Origin: Burkholderiales bacterium
GTDB lineage: Bacteria; Pseudomonadota; Gammaproteobacteria; Burkholderiales; Burkholderiaceae_B
DNA length: 37,127 bases
Assembly (NCBI GenBank): GCA_021300475.1
Contig: JAJTDO010000043.1
Coordinates: 1-37,127, forward strand
Direction: 5' to 3'
The notes below the pieces were generated by a model. The model searched no databases. It was not told the DNA's origin and saw only the letters and a list, made by a program, of their open reading frames with translations. A program made the translations under genes and the position numbers. Below, in pieces: positions 37,109 to 37,127 of this stretch; position 1 is the first letter of the stretch; every line of letters starts with the position of its first letter.

Positions 37109-37127
37109 GTGGTCAGTTATAGACCAC
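37109..37127. repeat. Short inverted repeat at the window end
   Basis: GTGGTC (37109-37114) and GACCAC (37122-37127) form a 6-bp inverted repeat with a 7-base loop ending exactly at the last base. It follows the truncated AraC frame and could belong to the edge of an inserted element or be a chance hairpin. Confidence 0.3.

Overview
The window looks like chromosomal DNA of a betaproteobacterium, most likely a Limnobacter-like member of the Burkholderiales. This is inferred from overall protein resemblance (AhpC/AhpF, KatG, YegD, and an AlkB-ferredoxin-reductase fusion); no rRNA or tRNA gene confirms it. Both ends of the window cut into, or lie close to, genes. I saw no integrase, transposase, CRISPR array or tRNA.

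Layout. 1-2420 (minus): a YafY/WYL regulator running off the left edge, a fatty-acid desaturase-family protein and an N-formylglutamate amidohydrolase. 2718-6205: a small exported protein (minus), then on the plus strand a DUF1653 protein, an Hsp70-like YegD, a COG3671-type membrane protein and a YedK/HMCES-type SRAP protein. 6310-11293 (plus) is the most unusual block: a secretin with an N-terminal TPR region and two low-complexity repeat tracts, tightly followed by a TAXI-type binding lipoprotein, an exported pentapeptide-repeat protein and two small exported proteins, with 4-bp start/stop overlaps inside the set. 11481-15398 carries two tandem paralogous envelope proteins; the first has a polysaccharide-deacetylase-like domain and the second has lost it. 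Peptide deformylase follows.

16009-18060 (minus) is ahpC-ahpF, but ahpF carries an out-of-frame internal deletion. An orphan histidine kinase lies divergently upstream of ahpC. 19701-24107 (minus) holds an RTX-repeat protein, an acyltransferase broken by an out-of-frame deletion, a virginiamycin-B-lyase-like lipoprotein and an F-box/LRR-like protein. 24297-25927 (plus) is a SprT-like metalloprotease overlapping a dienelactone hydrolase. It converges on katG (26013-28205) at a strong bidirectional terminator.

28347-32351 (minus) holds an unrecognised protein, an MBL-fold hydrolase, a kinase-less membrane sensor-like protein and a frameshifted histidine kinase. 32545-36597 is an alkane/lipid block: an alpha/beta hydrolase whose ribosome-binding site is partly inside a strong hairpin, a single-chain AlkB-ferredoxin-FNR alkane monooxygenase, and a convergent overlapping PF10118 hydrolase. 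An AraC-family regulator fragment ends the window.

Best candidates for something undescribed are the secretin/TAXI/pentapeptide operon with the adjacent deacetylase/pseudo-deacetylase pair, the F-box/LRR protein, and the structured leader of the alpha/beta hydrolase. A separate pattern deserves checking: three unrelated genes (ahpF, the acyltransferase, the 31-kb histidine kinase) each appear to lack an internal piece and to change frame. That means either real gene decay or a systematic sequence or assembly fault.
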